Source: Bacteroidales bacterium
GTDB lineage: Bacteria > Bacteroidota > Bacteroidia > Bacteroidales > F082
Assembly (NCBI GenBank): GCA_023229245.1
Contig: JALNZU010000009.1
Coordinates: 1 to 64,000, forward strand
Reading direction: 5' to 3'
Length of the DNA: 64,000 bases
Shown here: in pieces, positions 18,338-27,211 of the stretch
Layout: every line of letters begins with the position of its first letter
Position numbering within the stretch: the first letter of the stretch is position 1
Notes under the pieces: generated by a model
What the model saw: the letters and a program-made list of their open reading frames with translations, nothing else
The model's database searches: none
Told to the model about the DNA's origin: nothing
Translations under genes and position numbers: made by a program

Positions 18338-18550
18338 GTGGGTATTTTGGAATTAAAAAAAACTCTTAAGCAAGCCACAGACAAACTCCATAACAGTACG
18401 GATACTACGGATTACGAGCATGTTGTACTTACGCTAATTTTCTTGATATATGTTTCGGCTGCTTGTGGTTTTGTGCTTGAATATCTCTTTGGTTTGCTCC
18501 GGATTTTGGCTGGTCATAGATTATCTTTCCAGACCTACATCCACTACTAG
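18338..18550 (+). pseudogene. hsdM N-terminal remnant (type I RM methylase)
   Basis: A 70-codon frame starting at GTG 18338. Residues about 5-40 (KKTLKQATDKLHNSTDTTDY, then EHVVLTLIFLIYVSAA) clearly resemble the conserved HsdM N-terminus (LWxAADKLRxxMDxxEYKHVVLGLIFLKYISD). The similarity stops after about 40 residues and the rest (VLEYLFGLL onward) does not match HsdM. A full HsdM is about 500 residues, and no methylase core, hsdS or hsdR follows. I read this as a broken end of a lost type I restriction-modification locus, joined to unrelated sequence. Confidence 0.55.
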
Positions 18551-18609
18551 AATTCACTACGATAGTATAATGTTTTACCCAAACAACTAATGAGAATAAA
18601 TTTTACCAG

Positions 18610-19278
18610 ATGAACAAATACAACCCGAACATACACCACCGCAGGTCAATACGCCTCAAAGGCTATGATTATTCGAAGGCGGGATTGTATTTTATTACCA
18701 TTTGCATACAAAACCGAAAGTGTTTGTTTGGGAATGTAATCAATGGAGAAATGGTATTGAACGATGCGGGTGAAATGGTGAAAAAATGGTATTATGAATT
18801 GCAAAATAAATTTCAGGATATCAAATGCCATGAAATGATTGTAATGCCCAATCATTTTCATTGTGTGATAGAAAATATCGGGCTGCCGAGCTCAGACATA
18901 CAGGTCGGTCCTGACACCGCTACTGATACAGAATTTGGTGAACAACCGATTTCGGGTGAACAACCGATTCTGGACGAACAACCGATTCTGGACGAACAAC
19001 CGATTCTGGATGAAAAACCGATTCTGGATGAACAACCGATTCTGGACGAACACGTAGGTTCGTCCCTACATCGGGTGGTGCAATGGTTCAAAACGATGAC
19101 AACAAACGAATATATCCGTGCGGTGAAAAATTTGGGATGGAAACCGTTTGATGGAAAATTGTGGCAACGGAATTATTACGAACACATTATTCGTGATGAA
19201 AAATCATACCATATCATTGCCAATTATATAAAAAATAATCCTGCCAAATGGCAGGTAGATAAATTTTTCAATAGGTGA
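18610..19278 (+). CDS. RAYT/IS200-like transposase with internal repeats
   Basis: 222 residues of the REP-associated tyrosine transposase (Y1, HUH) family. The metal-binding HxH is in MPNHFH (H82, H84). The catalytic Tyr candidate is in RNYYEHIIRDE (Y189/Y190), followed by the typical NYIKNNPAKW end. Between the HUH core and the VVQWFKTMTTNEYIR helix, residues 111-146 are six copies of a six-residue unit (EQPILD and variants). Such enzymes nick and join single-stranded DNA at palindromes. No REP hairpins are visible on either side, so it is probably a domesticated or solitary copy. Confidence 0.8.
   Translation: MNKYNPNIHHRRSIRLKGYDYSKAGLYFITICIQNRKCLFGNVINGEMVLNDAGEMVKKWYYELQNKFQDIKCHEMIVMPNHFHCVIENIGLPSSDIQVGPDTATDTEFGEQPISGEQPILDEQPILDEQPILDEKPILDEQPILDEHVGSSLHRVVQWFKTMTTNEYIRAVKNLGWKPFDGKLWQRNYYEHIIRDEKSYHIIANYIKNNPAKWQVDKFFNR
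18940..19047 (+). repeat. 6 x 18-bp tandem repeat inside RAYT gene
   Basis: Six consecutive 18-bp units of the form GAACAACCGATTCTGGAC (unit 1 ends TTTCGGGT, unit 5 has AAA for CAA, units 4 and 5 end GAT). The unit length is a multiple of three, so copy-number change keeps the frame. Confidence 0.95.
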
Positions 19279-19390
19279 ATTGTTTGTATATAATTTTTGA
19301 AACTTTGTATGCTGAATATGTATCTTAAATATGTGAATAAAAAAAAGATCAACAATTAAAGTATAGGATACTCCTTAAAATAAAGACATT

Positions 19391-20104
19391 GTGGAAGTTA
19401 CAAGTTTAATAATTGGTTTACTATTCATCGGAATTGGATTTTTAGTAAAATCTGTGCCTGAATTAATTGCTGGGTACAATACGATGTCAAAAGAGCAAAA
19501 GAAAAATGTGGACATTGAAGGCTTATCAACTTTTATGCGCAATGGGTTCATCACTATTGGATTAGTAATTATTGTCGGATTTTATGTGTTCAAATGGATA
19601 GGACTCATTATGATTGCTAATTCAATGATCCTTTTGACTACAATAGCTGGACCAATTGTTTTAGTGATACAGGCACAAAAATTTGACCACAATCAGAATA
19701 AGAAAACAAAACTTATCTATTTGATTTTCGGATTAATATTTGTATTTACTATTGGACTATTAACCTATGGTTCTATGTCTTCAAAGGTGATCTATAAAAA
19801 TGATTCAGTCCGATTTTCGGGTATGTACGGATTTGAGATTTCTATTGCTGAGGTAGACTATGTTAAACTTATAGATACACTGCCTGTTATAAAAATGCGG
19901 ACAAACGGCTTTAGTTTTGGAACAGTTAAGAAAGGATTCTTCAGCCTTGATAGCTTTGGTAAAAGCCGCTTGTTTATTCATTCAGATCATCCACCCTTTT
20001 TGATTATTTCAAACGATAACGGTGATAAAACAATAATTAATTTTAAAGAAAAAGCCGAAACAGAAACGATTTTTAATAGGCTTAACGCATTGATAAATAA
20101 ATAG
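19391..20104 (+). CDS. DUF3784-like membrane protein with PH-like tail
   Basis: 237 residues from a GTG at 19391. The N-terminal part has a DUF3784-like pattern (a first membrane helix, then ELIAGYNTMSKEQKKNVD and a second helix), with further membrane segments near residues 75-90 and 105-125. The C-terminal part (about 130-237) is a soluble beta-rich domain resembling bacterial PH-like domains (FSGMYGFEISIAEVDYVKL). Function unknown. It sits in the accessory patch next to the transposase with no obvious operon partner. Confidence 0.6.
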   Translation: MEVTSLIIGLLFIGIGFLVKSVPELIAGYNTMSKEQKKNVDIEGLSTFMRNGFITIGLVIIVGFYVFKWIGLIMIANSMILLTTIAGPIVLVIQAQKFDHNQNKKTKLIYLIFGLIFVFTIGLLTYGSMSSKVIYKNDSVRFSGMYGFEISIAEVDYVKLIDTLPVIKMRTNGFSFGTVKKGFFSLDSFGKSRLFIHSDHPPFLIISNDNGDKTIINFKEKAETETIFNRLNALINK

Positions 20105-20443
20105 AAAATTTACTAATATAGCGTGCAACATATAGGTACTTAAGTGATTATGTGATCAACAGCAAGCAATTCAAGTTTGTGGTAAGCTGATATGATAGCA
20201 GTCTGTAATCTCTGTTGTTACATACCACCAAACCGGTAGGTGTCGTCAGACTTCACATTTTTCTGCTTATGTAAACCCATTTTGTTGTTTTTCATAGTCG
20301 ATCAGCCATACTATTTTCTCTTTACCTATTATTTTTCAGGACGCCCTCTTGCTTTGAATATCAAAAAGGGCGTCAAAATGTCAGTCAGACCGGATGGCAT
20401 ATGCTTTGATTCATCTCGGTCAAAATCACAAAAAATTTATAGG
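20105..20443 (+). other. htpG upstream region
   Basis: About 340 bases without a gene. The reading frame of htpG stays open back to 20240, but that upstream sequence does not look like HtpG. It contains a hairpin-forming inverted repeat (20341-20373). Confidence 0.4.
20341..20373 (+). repeat. inverted repeat in htpG leader
   Basis: ACGCCCT (20341-20347) pairs with AGGGCGT (20367-20373), extendable by a few A-T pairs across one mismatch. The htpG ATG follows 70 nt later. It may be a leader hairpin or an upstream terminator; no long T-run follows. Confidence 0.5.
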
Positions 20444-22348
20444 ATGATCAAAGGCAATATTGATGTAAAAACTGAAAACATTTTCCCTATTATCAAGAAA
20501 TTTCTCTATTCCGACCATGAGATTTTTTTAAGGGAGTTAGTCAGCAATGCAGTTGATGCTACTCAAAAGATAAAGACTCTGGCTTCATCAGGTCATTTCA
20601 AGGATGAGTTAGGCGATCTTACCATACTGGTTGAAGTAGATAAGAAAAAGAAAACGATATCCGTCACCGATAGGGGGATAGGGATGACGCAGGATGAGGT
20701 GGAGAAATATATTAACCAGATCGCGTTCTCAAGCGCCGAAGAGTTTGTGAAGAAGTTTAAAACCAAAACAGAAGCCGAAGCAAATGCCATTATCGGTCAT
20801 TTTGGATTAGGCTTTTATTCGTCGTTCATGGTAGCCGAAAAAGTTGAACTATTCACCAAGACCTATAAAAAAGGCGGCAGTAACAAACCGGTTAAATGGG
20901 AGTGCAACGGAAGCCCTCAATATACTATATCCGAAGCGGATAAAAAAGACAGAGGCACCAAAGTAGTATTACATATTGACAAGGAAAACGAAGAGTTTCT
21001 TGAAGAGTATAAGATCAGGGAACTGCTCAACAAATACTGTAAATTCCTGCCCGTTCCCATACAGTTTGGCACTAAAAAGGAAGAAGAGCCTATTGAAGGT
21101 GAGCTAGACAAGGATGGTAACCAAAAAACCAAGACCATTGAAAAACCTTGGATCATCAACAACACCCATCCACTTTGGAAGAAAAACCCAACCGAGGCAA
21201 CCGAAGATGACTACAAACAGTTCTATCAGGAGTTGTATCCGATGAATTTTGATGAGCCTCTTTTTCATATCCACCTCAACGTTGATTATCCGTTCAACTT
21301 AACGGGTATACTCTATTTCCCAAAAGTGAAAAGCAATTATGAGTTTCAGCGTAATAAGATACAGCTATATAGCAATCAGGTTTTTGTGACAGATTCGGTA
21401 GAAGGTATAGTCCCTGATTTTTTAACCCTGTTGCATGGAGTGATTGACTCACCGGATATCCCGCTCAACGTCAGCCGTTCTTTCTTGCAAAGCGACCAGA
21501 ACGTAAAAAAAATCTCTGGCTATATCAGTAAAAAAGTAGCCGATAAGTTAGAAGAGCTCTTTAAAAAGGAAAGGGAAGCTTTTGAGAAGAAATGGGACGA
21601 TATTAAAATCTTTATCCAGTATGGAATGATATCCGATACGAAATTTTATGATAGAGCCGAGAAGTTTTCCTTGCTGAAAAACACAGTAGGCAACTATTTC
21701 ACTTTTGACGAATATGTGAAACATATTGAAAACAGTCAGAAAGACAAGGACAAAAGATTGGTCTATATTTATGCCAACAACGCTGAGGAACAGTTTGGCT
21801 ATATTGAGGCGGCCAAAGAGAGAGGATACGATGTGTTGCTCATGGATGGTATATTGGATGCCCATTTTGTGAATACTTTGGAACAGCGATTCAAAGACAG
21901 CAGCTTTATCAGGGTTGATGCCGATACAGTTGAAAACCTGATCAGGAAGGACGATACCGTGCTGCCCAGCAAGCTGGATGATAGTCAGCAAGAAACACTG
22001 AAAACCGCTTTTTCAAAAGTCATAGATGAGAAACAATTTGAGTTGAATTTTGAGAGCCTTAGTGAAACAGATGTACCAGTAATGATCACTCAAAACGAGT
22101 TCATGAGGCGTATGAAAGATATGAGTGCAGTGGGCGGAAGCCCGATGATGGGAATAGGTGAGCTGCCCGATCATTTTACGCTTGTAGTAAACTCAAATCA
22201 TCCGGCTATAGTAGCTTTGGTGAAGAAAGACGAGGAAAATCAACTGAAGGGTGTTCGACATTTGTATGATATTGCCCGACTGACGAAAAACCTGTTAAAA
22301 GGTAAAGACCTCAATGAGTTTATCAAACGCAGTATTGACATGGTTTGA
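20444..22348 (+). CDS. htpG: molecular chaperone HtpG (Hsp90)
   Basis: 634 residues from the ATG at 20444, which gives the standard Bacteroidota start MIKGNIDVKTENIFPIIKKF. The GHKL ATPase motifs are present: FLRELVSNAVDA, SVTDRGIGMT and GHFGLGFYS. The middle and C-terminal dimerisation domains are full length. HtpG is a cytosolic ATP-dependent chaperone. The frame remains open to 20240, but the extension has no Hsp90 similarity. A terminator follows at 22398. Confidence 0.95.
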   Translation: MIKGNIDVKTENIFPIIKKFLYSDHEIFLRELVSNAVDATQKIKTLASSGHFKDELGDLTILVEVDKKKKTISVTDRGIGMTQDEVEKYINQIAFSSAEEFVKKFKTKTEAEANAIIGHFGLGFYSSFMVAEKVELFTKTYKKGGSNKPVKWECNGSPQYTISEADKKDRGTKVVLHIDKENEEFLEEYKIRELLNKYCKFLPVPIQFGTKKEEEPIEGELDKDGNQKTKTIEKPWIINNTHPLWKKNPTEATEDDYKQFYQELYPMNFDEPLFHIHLNVDYPFNLTGILYFPKVKSNYEFQRNKIQLYSNQVFVTDSVEGIVPDFLTLLHGVIDSPDIPLNVSRSFLQSDQNVKKISGYISKKVADKLEELFKKEREAFEKKWDDIKIFIQYGMISDTKFYDRAEKFSLLKNTVGNYFTFDEYVKHIENSQKDKDKRLVYIYANNAEEQFGYIEAAKERGYDVLLMDGILDAHFVNTLEQRFKDSSFIRVDADTVENLIRKDDTVLPSKLDDSQQETLKTAFSKVIDEKQFELNFESLSETDVPVMITQNEFMRRMKDMSAVGGSPMMGIGELPDHFTLVVNSNHPAIVALVKKDEENQLKGVRHLYDIARLTKNLLKGKDLNEFIKRSIDMV

Positions 22349-22397
22349 TTTTAGACGCATTCACATAAGATTGTGTGAGCAATACATGATATTTTAT

Positions 22398-22429
22398 CCT
22401 TCGGCTTTAATAGCCGGAGGATTTTTTTA
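22398..22429 (+). terminator. intrinsic terminator after htpG
   Basis: CCTTCGGCT / AGCCGGAGG stem with one G-T wobble and a TTAAT loop, followed by a run of seven T. Confidence 0.85.
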
Positions 22430-22495
22430 TGTCATTCTTTTCAGATATTCCTGTATTTTCGCCAAAGCTCAAGCGATTATAAACTTTGTTGTTCG

Positions 22496-23248
22496 ATGAA
22501 GACACTTGAAATATGTGCTGTTGGATTGTCGGGTGCACTGAATGCACAGCAGGCTGGAGCGCACCGTATAGAGTTGTGTGAAAACCTGGAATCAGGTGGA
22601 CTGACTCCCTCTTACGGCACCCTGAAAACTATCCGTTCATTAGTGCATATACCGATGCACGTGCTCATCAGACCGAGACGAGGCGATTATGTGTATGATC
22701 CGGCTTATATTGACATCATGCTCAATGATATTAAGATGGTAAAGTCGTTGGGCTACGAAGGAATAGTAACCGGAGCACTCGACCGCCTGGGGAGTTTGGA
22801 TATAGATGCCATGCAGAAACTGTTGAAAGCAGCAAGACCCATGAAAGTCACTTTTCACAGAGCTGTTGATGTAGCTTATGATCCTATGCAACTAATTCAA
22901 CAGCTGATAGATATGGGAATAGAACGGGTGCTTACTTCAGGAGGTATGCCCACTGCGATACAAGGTTTGAAAGCTATTACGGCTATGCAAAAAGCTTTTG
23001 GGGATAAGATCGCCATCATGGCCGGGAGTGGTATAAACAGTTCTAATGTCCTGGAAATTCTCAGTGATACCGGTGTGAATGAAATACATCTTTCGGCTAA
23101 AACGAAGGTCTTTTCGCAGATGAATCCTGTAACTAAAGTCCAGAAACAGTCTGAACTTATAGCTGAGCCTCATTGGTGGTGGTATGATGTAGATGGGGCA
23201 GAAGTGGAAAAAATAATCAAGTTGATGGGCCAAGCATATGGCGTATGA
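22496..23248 (+). CDS. cutC: CutC family protein
   Basis: 250 residues, full length for CutC. The TIM-barrel family pattern is clear: EICAVGLSGALNAQQAGAHRIELCE, SGGLTPSYG, IPMHVLIRPRRGDYVY, the MKVTFHRAVD segment and RVLTSGG. CutC was named for copper homeostasis in E. coli, but its enzymatic role is not established, so the copper label is by family only. The end of the gene lies just upstream of, and probably in one transcript with, the beta-mannosidase gene. Confidence 0.9.
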   Translation: MKTLEICAVGLSGALNAQQAGAHRIELCENLESGGLTPSYGTLKTIRSLVHIPMHVLIRPRRGDYVYDPAYIDIMLNDIKMVKSLGYEGIVTGALDRLGSLDIDAMQKLLKAARPMKVTFHRAVDVAYDPMQLIQQLIDMGIERVLTSGGMPTAIQGLKAITAMQKAFGDKIAIMAGSGINSSNVLEILSDTGVNEIHLSAKTKVFSQMNPVTKVQKQSELIAEPHWWWYDVDGAEVEKIIKLMGQAYGV

Positions 23249-23321
23249 TATGAATATCCTGACCAAACACTATCAGAAACAAAAATATTTAAGCTGGTTG
23301 AATGCTATTGCCATACAATGG

Positions 23322-25862
23322 ATGATGCGTACAGCTTTATGGGCAGGTTTGCTTTTTGTTCTGCTATCATGCAGTCGCACAGCACCTATGTCAGCAAGAC
23401 AGGATTTAGATAAAGGATGGGTGTTGGAAGCCGGCTTATATACTCCTTCCCTTGAAGTGGAAGTGCCCGGCCTGATCCATACCGATCTTTTTAAAGCAGG
23501 TCTCATACCCGATCCGTTTTATGCTGACAACGAAAAAGACCTGCAATGGATAGCTGAGCAAAACTGGACTTATAGCTTGTATTTTGTACCTGATCCTGTT
23601 CTCTTTCAGTACGAACGCTTAGCACTTGTTTTTGATGGCCTGGATACATATGCCCATATTTTACTGAATGGGAAAGAATTGCTTCAAACCGATAATATGT
23701 TCAGGCAATATGAGATTGATGTGAGCGATAAGTTGCTTCATGGTGAGAATCATTTGCAGTTGCACTTTTTCCCGGCAGACAGCATCAATCGTTTGAAAGC
23801 CTCTGAACTGCCTTATCGTCTTCCCGATGAACGAGCTTTTTCCCGTAAAGCTCCTTATCAGCTTGGTTGGGACTGGGGGCCGACTTATGCCACTATGGGC
23901 ATCTGGAAGTCGGTCAGACTTATAGGCTGGAATCAGGCTCGTATCCTTTCCCCTTCTGTACACACACTTGACGTCAAGGACGACAATGCCAGATTAGGGC
24001 TGTTGGCTGATGTGGAAAGTACAACTCGCCAACAGCTTGAGCTGTTTGTGTATCACGAAGATCAACAGCTTGTTAAGCAAAATATTGTGATTGAAGAAGG
24101 CAGACATCCAATAAGTGTAACATTCGATTTGAAACAGCCTCGATTGTGGTGGCCAAATGGCTTAGGGAAGCAGGAGCTATACAACTTTAGGATTGAGTTG
24201 AGGGAAAAAAACACACGGATAGACAGCGCCCATATTCTGACAGGTATCAGGCAGATTGAGCTTGTTCAGGAACCGGATTATACAGGCTCATCGTTTCATT
24301 TTCAGGTTAACGGACAAGCAGTGTTCGTAAAAGGAGCCAATTATATACCCGAAGACCACTTCCCCGTGCGCTATAACAGGGCAAAGACAAGGAAACTTTT
24401 GACCGATGCAGCATTAGTTCATATGAATATGATACGGGTATGGGGTGGTGGAATATATCCTGATGAGAACTTTTTTGAGCTGTGCGATAGTTTAGGATTG
24501 ATGGTGTGGCAGGATTTTATGTTTGCCTGTACTATGTACCCTTTTGATGACAGCTTCCTTTCCAATGTCCAGCAGGAGGCTATACAGCAGGTGAAACGTC
24601 TGCGAAAACATCCCTCATTGGCTCTTTGGTGTGGAAACAACGAAATAAGTGAAGGATTCCATAACTGGGGCTGGCAACAAGACCTGCACTGGACAGCTCA
24701 GGAGGAAAAAGAGATATGGGGCGGATATCAACAGCTTTTTGAAAAGATATTACCCGAAATAATTAGTCAGGCTGACCCTTTACGCCCTTACTGGCCAAGC
24801 TCACCTTCTACTGGCTGGGGTAGGCCCGAAAGCTTAGAGTTGGGCGACGTACATTACTGGGGAGTGTGGTGGGGCGAAGAGCCGTTTGAAATGTATCTGA
24901 AAAAACGGGGACGCTTTCATAGTGAGTATGGCTTTCAGGCAATGCCGAATATAGCAAGTCTGAAAAAAGTAATACCAGCAAACGAACTCCGCCTTAGTTC
25001 AACAGTAATGGAAGCACACCAAAAACATGAACGAGGCACACAACTCATACGAGAATATATGCAAAGAGATTTTCTATTGCCCGAGAATTTGGAAGAGTAT
25101 GTGTATATGTCGCAATTAGTTCAGGCCCACGGCATTGGTATGGCTATAGAAGCTCATCGAAGAAATAAACCTATGACGATGGGAACATTATACTGGCAGT
25201 TGAACGATAGTTGGCCCGCAATCTCATGGTCATCCATTGACTATTATGGCAAATGGAAAGCTCTGCATTATCAGTTGAAACATGCGTATGCCCCATTGCT
25301 GCTTTCAGTAGAAACTAAAGGCGATTCACTGTATGTCATAGGTGTTAACGACGAACAATACAGGAATGACTTCCGGTTGGAAATGGAATTGAAAGATTTT
25401 CACGGGAAAATATTGGATACTTATTCCAGTCATGTGAGTGTTGATACGTATCAAGCTAATTTATTATATGTGTTCTCAAAAAAGGCTCTTCTGATTTCCA
25501 ACGATCCGGCTCAAGTATTTTTACATATGCGACTGCTGCAAGGCGATAGCATAATGGCAGAAGCCATAGAGTGTTTTGTAAGGCCTAAAGACTTGAAACT
25601 CACGCCGGTTTCTCCTGAGATAAAAGTGCAAAAAACAGATACCAACCTTGAATTATTCATTCAAAGCAATGGACTGGTGAAAAATCTTTTCTTGTATTCC
25701 AACGATCAGGAAGGGGTGTTTTCTGATAATTATTTTGATCTGATACCCGGCTACCAGTATTGCATACAGTTTCATCCTTCGCAGACAATACCTTTGGAAG
25801 AACTGCGTTTTGATACAAAATGTCTGAATTCGTTTGCTGCTTCGGCATCAAAAATACCATGA
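23322..25862 (+). CDS. beta-mannosidase, GH2, lipoprotein
   Basis: About 846 residues from the ATG at 23322. The lipoprotein signal MMRTALWAGLLFVLLSCS has a LLSC lipobox, so the enzyme is probably anchored in the outer or inner membrane facing the periplasm. The GH2 sugar-binding domain, immunoglobulin-like domain and TIM barrel follow. The catalytic acid/base is in WCGNNE (about E441) and the nucleophile in FHSEYGFQAMP (about E535), as in GH2 mannosidases. It should release mannose from the non-reducing end of beta-mannosides. In-frame ATGs at 23238 and 23250 would overlap or abut cutC and put extra charged residues before the signal. No SusCD pair is adjacent. Confidence 0.85.
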   Translation: MMRTALWAGLLFVLLSCSRTAPMSARQDLDKGWVLEAGLYTPSLEVEVPGLIHTDLFKAGLIPDPFYADNEKDLQWIAEQNWTYSLYFVPDPVLFQYERLALVFDGLDTYAHILLNGKELLQTDNMFRQYEIDVSDKLLHGENHLQLHFFPADSINRLKASELPYRLPDERAFSRKAPYQLGWDWGPTYATMGIWKSVRLIGWNQARILSPSVHTLDVKDDNARLGLLADVESTTRQQLELFVYHEDQQLVKQNIVIEEGRHPISVTFDLKQPRLWWPNGLGKQELYNFRIELREKNTRIDSAHILTGIRQIELVQEPDYTGSSFHFQVNGQAVFVKGANYIPEDHFPVRYNRAKTRKLLTDAALVHMNMIRVWGGGIYPDENFFELCDSLGLMVWQDFMFACTMYPFDDSFLSNVQQEAIQQVKRLRKHPSLALWCGNNEISEGFHNWGWQQDLHWTAQEEKEIWGGYQQLFEKILPEIISQADPLRPYWPSSPSTGWGRPESLELGDVHYWGVWWGEEPFEMYLKKRGRFHSEYGFQAMPNIASLKKVIPANELRLSSTVMEAHQKHERGTQLIREYMQRDFLLPENLEEYVYMSQLVQAHGIGMAIEAHRRNKPMTMGTLYWQLNDSWPAISWSSIDYYGKWKALHYQLKHAYAPLLLSVETKGDSLYVIGVNDEQYRNDFRLEMELKDFHGKILDTYSSHVSVDTYQANLLYVFSKKALLISNDPAQVFLHMRLLQGDSIMAEAIECFVRPKDLKLTPVSPEIKVQKTDTNLELFIQSNGLVKNLFLYSNDQEGVFSDNYFDLIPGYQYCIQFHPSQTIPLEELRFDTKCLNSFAASASKIP

Positions 25863-25866
25863 GATA

Positions 25867-26343
25867 GTGAAAGTACATTTGCATGTCATAGGAAAGACAG
25901 ATGAAAAATACCTTGAGCAGGGCATCCGTAATTATGTGACACGCATAGGGAATTTCTTACCTTTTGAACTTGTCTTTCTAACAGATTTAAAGCACAGGAG
26001 GCATTTGAGTGTGTCAGAACAAAAAAAAATAGAAGGGAACAATATCTTAGCTTCGGTGTTATCAACAGATTATATGGTGTTGTTGGATGAAACCGGTTCT
26101 CAATACGATTCGCCTGCCTTTTCGGTATATTTGCAAAAGCATATGCTCTCAGGATTAAAGCGGTTAGTGTTTGTGATAGGCGGGCCTTATGGGTTTTCGC
26201 CTCAGGTGTATGCTCGTGCCAACGATACATTATCCTTATCTGTGATGACCTTTTCGCATCAGATGGTACGTCTGATTTTTGTTGAACAATTATATAGAGC
26301 CCTGTCTATAGCAAAGAACATACCTTACCATCATAGCGGGTAA
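25867..26343 (+). CDS. rlmH: 23S rRNA m3-pseudouridine1915 methyltransferase
   Basis: 158 residues from the GTG at 25867, giving VKVHLHVIGKT as N-terminus, the normal RlmH layout and length. The SPOUT knot is visible as LVFVIGGPYGF and the C-terminal LSLSVMTFSHQMVRLIFVEQLYRA plus NIPYHH. RlmH methylates pseudouridine 1915 in helix 69 of 23S rRNA. A longer frame back to 25834 overlaps the mannosidase end and is unlikely. The gene starts 4 nt after the mannosidase stop. Confidence 0.95.
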   Translation: MKVHLHVIGKTDEKYLEQGIRNYVTRIGNFLPFELVFLTDLKHRRHLSVSEQKKIEGNNILASVLSTDYMVLLDETGSQYDSPAFSVYLQKHMLSGLKRLVFVIGGPYGFSPQVYARANDTLSLSVMTFSHQMVRLIFVEQLYRALSIAKNIPYHHSG

Positions 26344-26361
26344 CGCTAATACAAAAAGGTT

Positions 26362-26369
26362 TATTTTTG
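26362..26369 (+). promoter_or_regulatory. -7 box for methyltransferase gene
   Basis: TATTTTTG followed by C, 18 nt before the ATG at 26388. It overlaps an alternative TTG start (26367), so that start is rejected. Confidence 0.45.
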
Positions 26370-26387
26370 CAAAACCAAATTAAAAAT

Positions 26388-27188
26388 ATGATACAAGCCA
26401 TTCTTTTCAAAAGTAAGGAATATGTGAGTTATCGGTTCAGGGCGAAAGGCATACATAAGTTGCATTCGCCTTTTGTTTTTGAGTTTGCTTCCAAAGTACT
26501 TGCTGATACAACAGACTATCCGGAATATAAGCAGTTGTCAAAAATCAGGAAACGTACCTTTAGCAATCGCAATGTGATTGAGACAGTTGATTTTGGTTCT
26601 AATTCTGGTAACAAGGATTTTTCAACTTATAGGATTCGTGTTAAGACACTTACCAAGCGTCGAAGCCATTCTTTCAAGCTTCAGAAGCTCTTGTTTAGGA
26701 TCAGTCGGTATGTGCAGCCCGACATCCTCCTGGAGATGGGAACTTCAACCGGACTGAGTACAGCATCATTAGCATTAGGAAGCCCTGAGGCACGCTTCCT
26801 GACAATGGAAGGATGTGCTTCTGTGGCACAAATAGCTCAAAGTAATATGGATGCTATTGGACAGCAAAATGTTGAATTAGTTATAGGTAACTTCAACCAA
26901 ACCCTTATGGGTGCGTTAGAACAATTAGCACAGCTTGACTTAGTGTTTTTTGATGGCAACCACCGGAAAAAACCTACCTTAGATTATTTTGATCAATGTG
27001 TATTGAAAGCAACAGAAAACAGTGTTTTCATCATAGACGATATATATTGGTCGAAAGAAATGAAAGAAGCCTGGAGCGAGATAAAAACACATTCAAAAGT
27101 TGGCTTGACGATAGATGTTTTTCAATTCGGAATAGTTTTTTTTAAAACGGATATTGAAAAACAACATTTTGTGTTACGTAAGCACTAA
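26388..27188 (+). CDS. class I SAM-dependent methyltransferase
   Basis: 266 residues. The N-terminal KGIHKLHSPFVFEFASKVL segment marks a Bacteroidota O-methyltransferase-like family. The Rossmann SAM site is LLEMGTSTGLSTASLAL (about residues 118-134), followed by the acidic strand-2 end (MEG), LDLVFFDGNH and VFIIDDIYWSKEM, the usual metal and substrate strand. The substrate is unknown; catechol-type or lipid O-methylation are alternatives. The ABC ATPase ATG is 23 nt downstream. Confidence 0.75.
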   Translation: MIQAILFKSKEYVSYRFRAKGIHKLHSPFVFEFASKVLADTTDYPEYKQLSKIRKRTFSNRNVIETVDFGSNSGNKDFSTYRIRVKTLTKRRSHSFKLQKLLFRISRYVQPDILLEMGTSTGLSTASLALGSPEARFLTMEGCASVAQIAQSNMDAIGQQNVELVIGNFNQTLMGALEQLAQLDLVFFDGNHRKKPTLDYFDQCVLKATENSVFIIDDIYWSKEMKEAWSEIKTHSKVGLTIDVFQFGIVFFKTDIEKQHFVLRKH

Positions 27189-27211
27189 CTTTGTCGCATA
27201 TATTTTTCTTT

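Noticed and set aside
18940..19047. Short tandem repeats that could be read as a CRISPR array
   Set aside because: The units are contiguous with no spacers and lie in frame inside a transposase gene. No cas genes were seen.
20240..20443. HtpG N-terminal extension of 68 residues
   Set aside because: The extra residues have no Hsp90 similarity, and the ATG at 20444 gives the standard family start.
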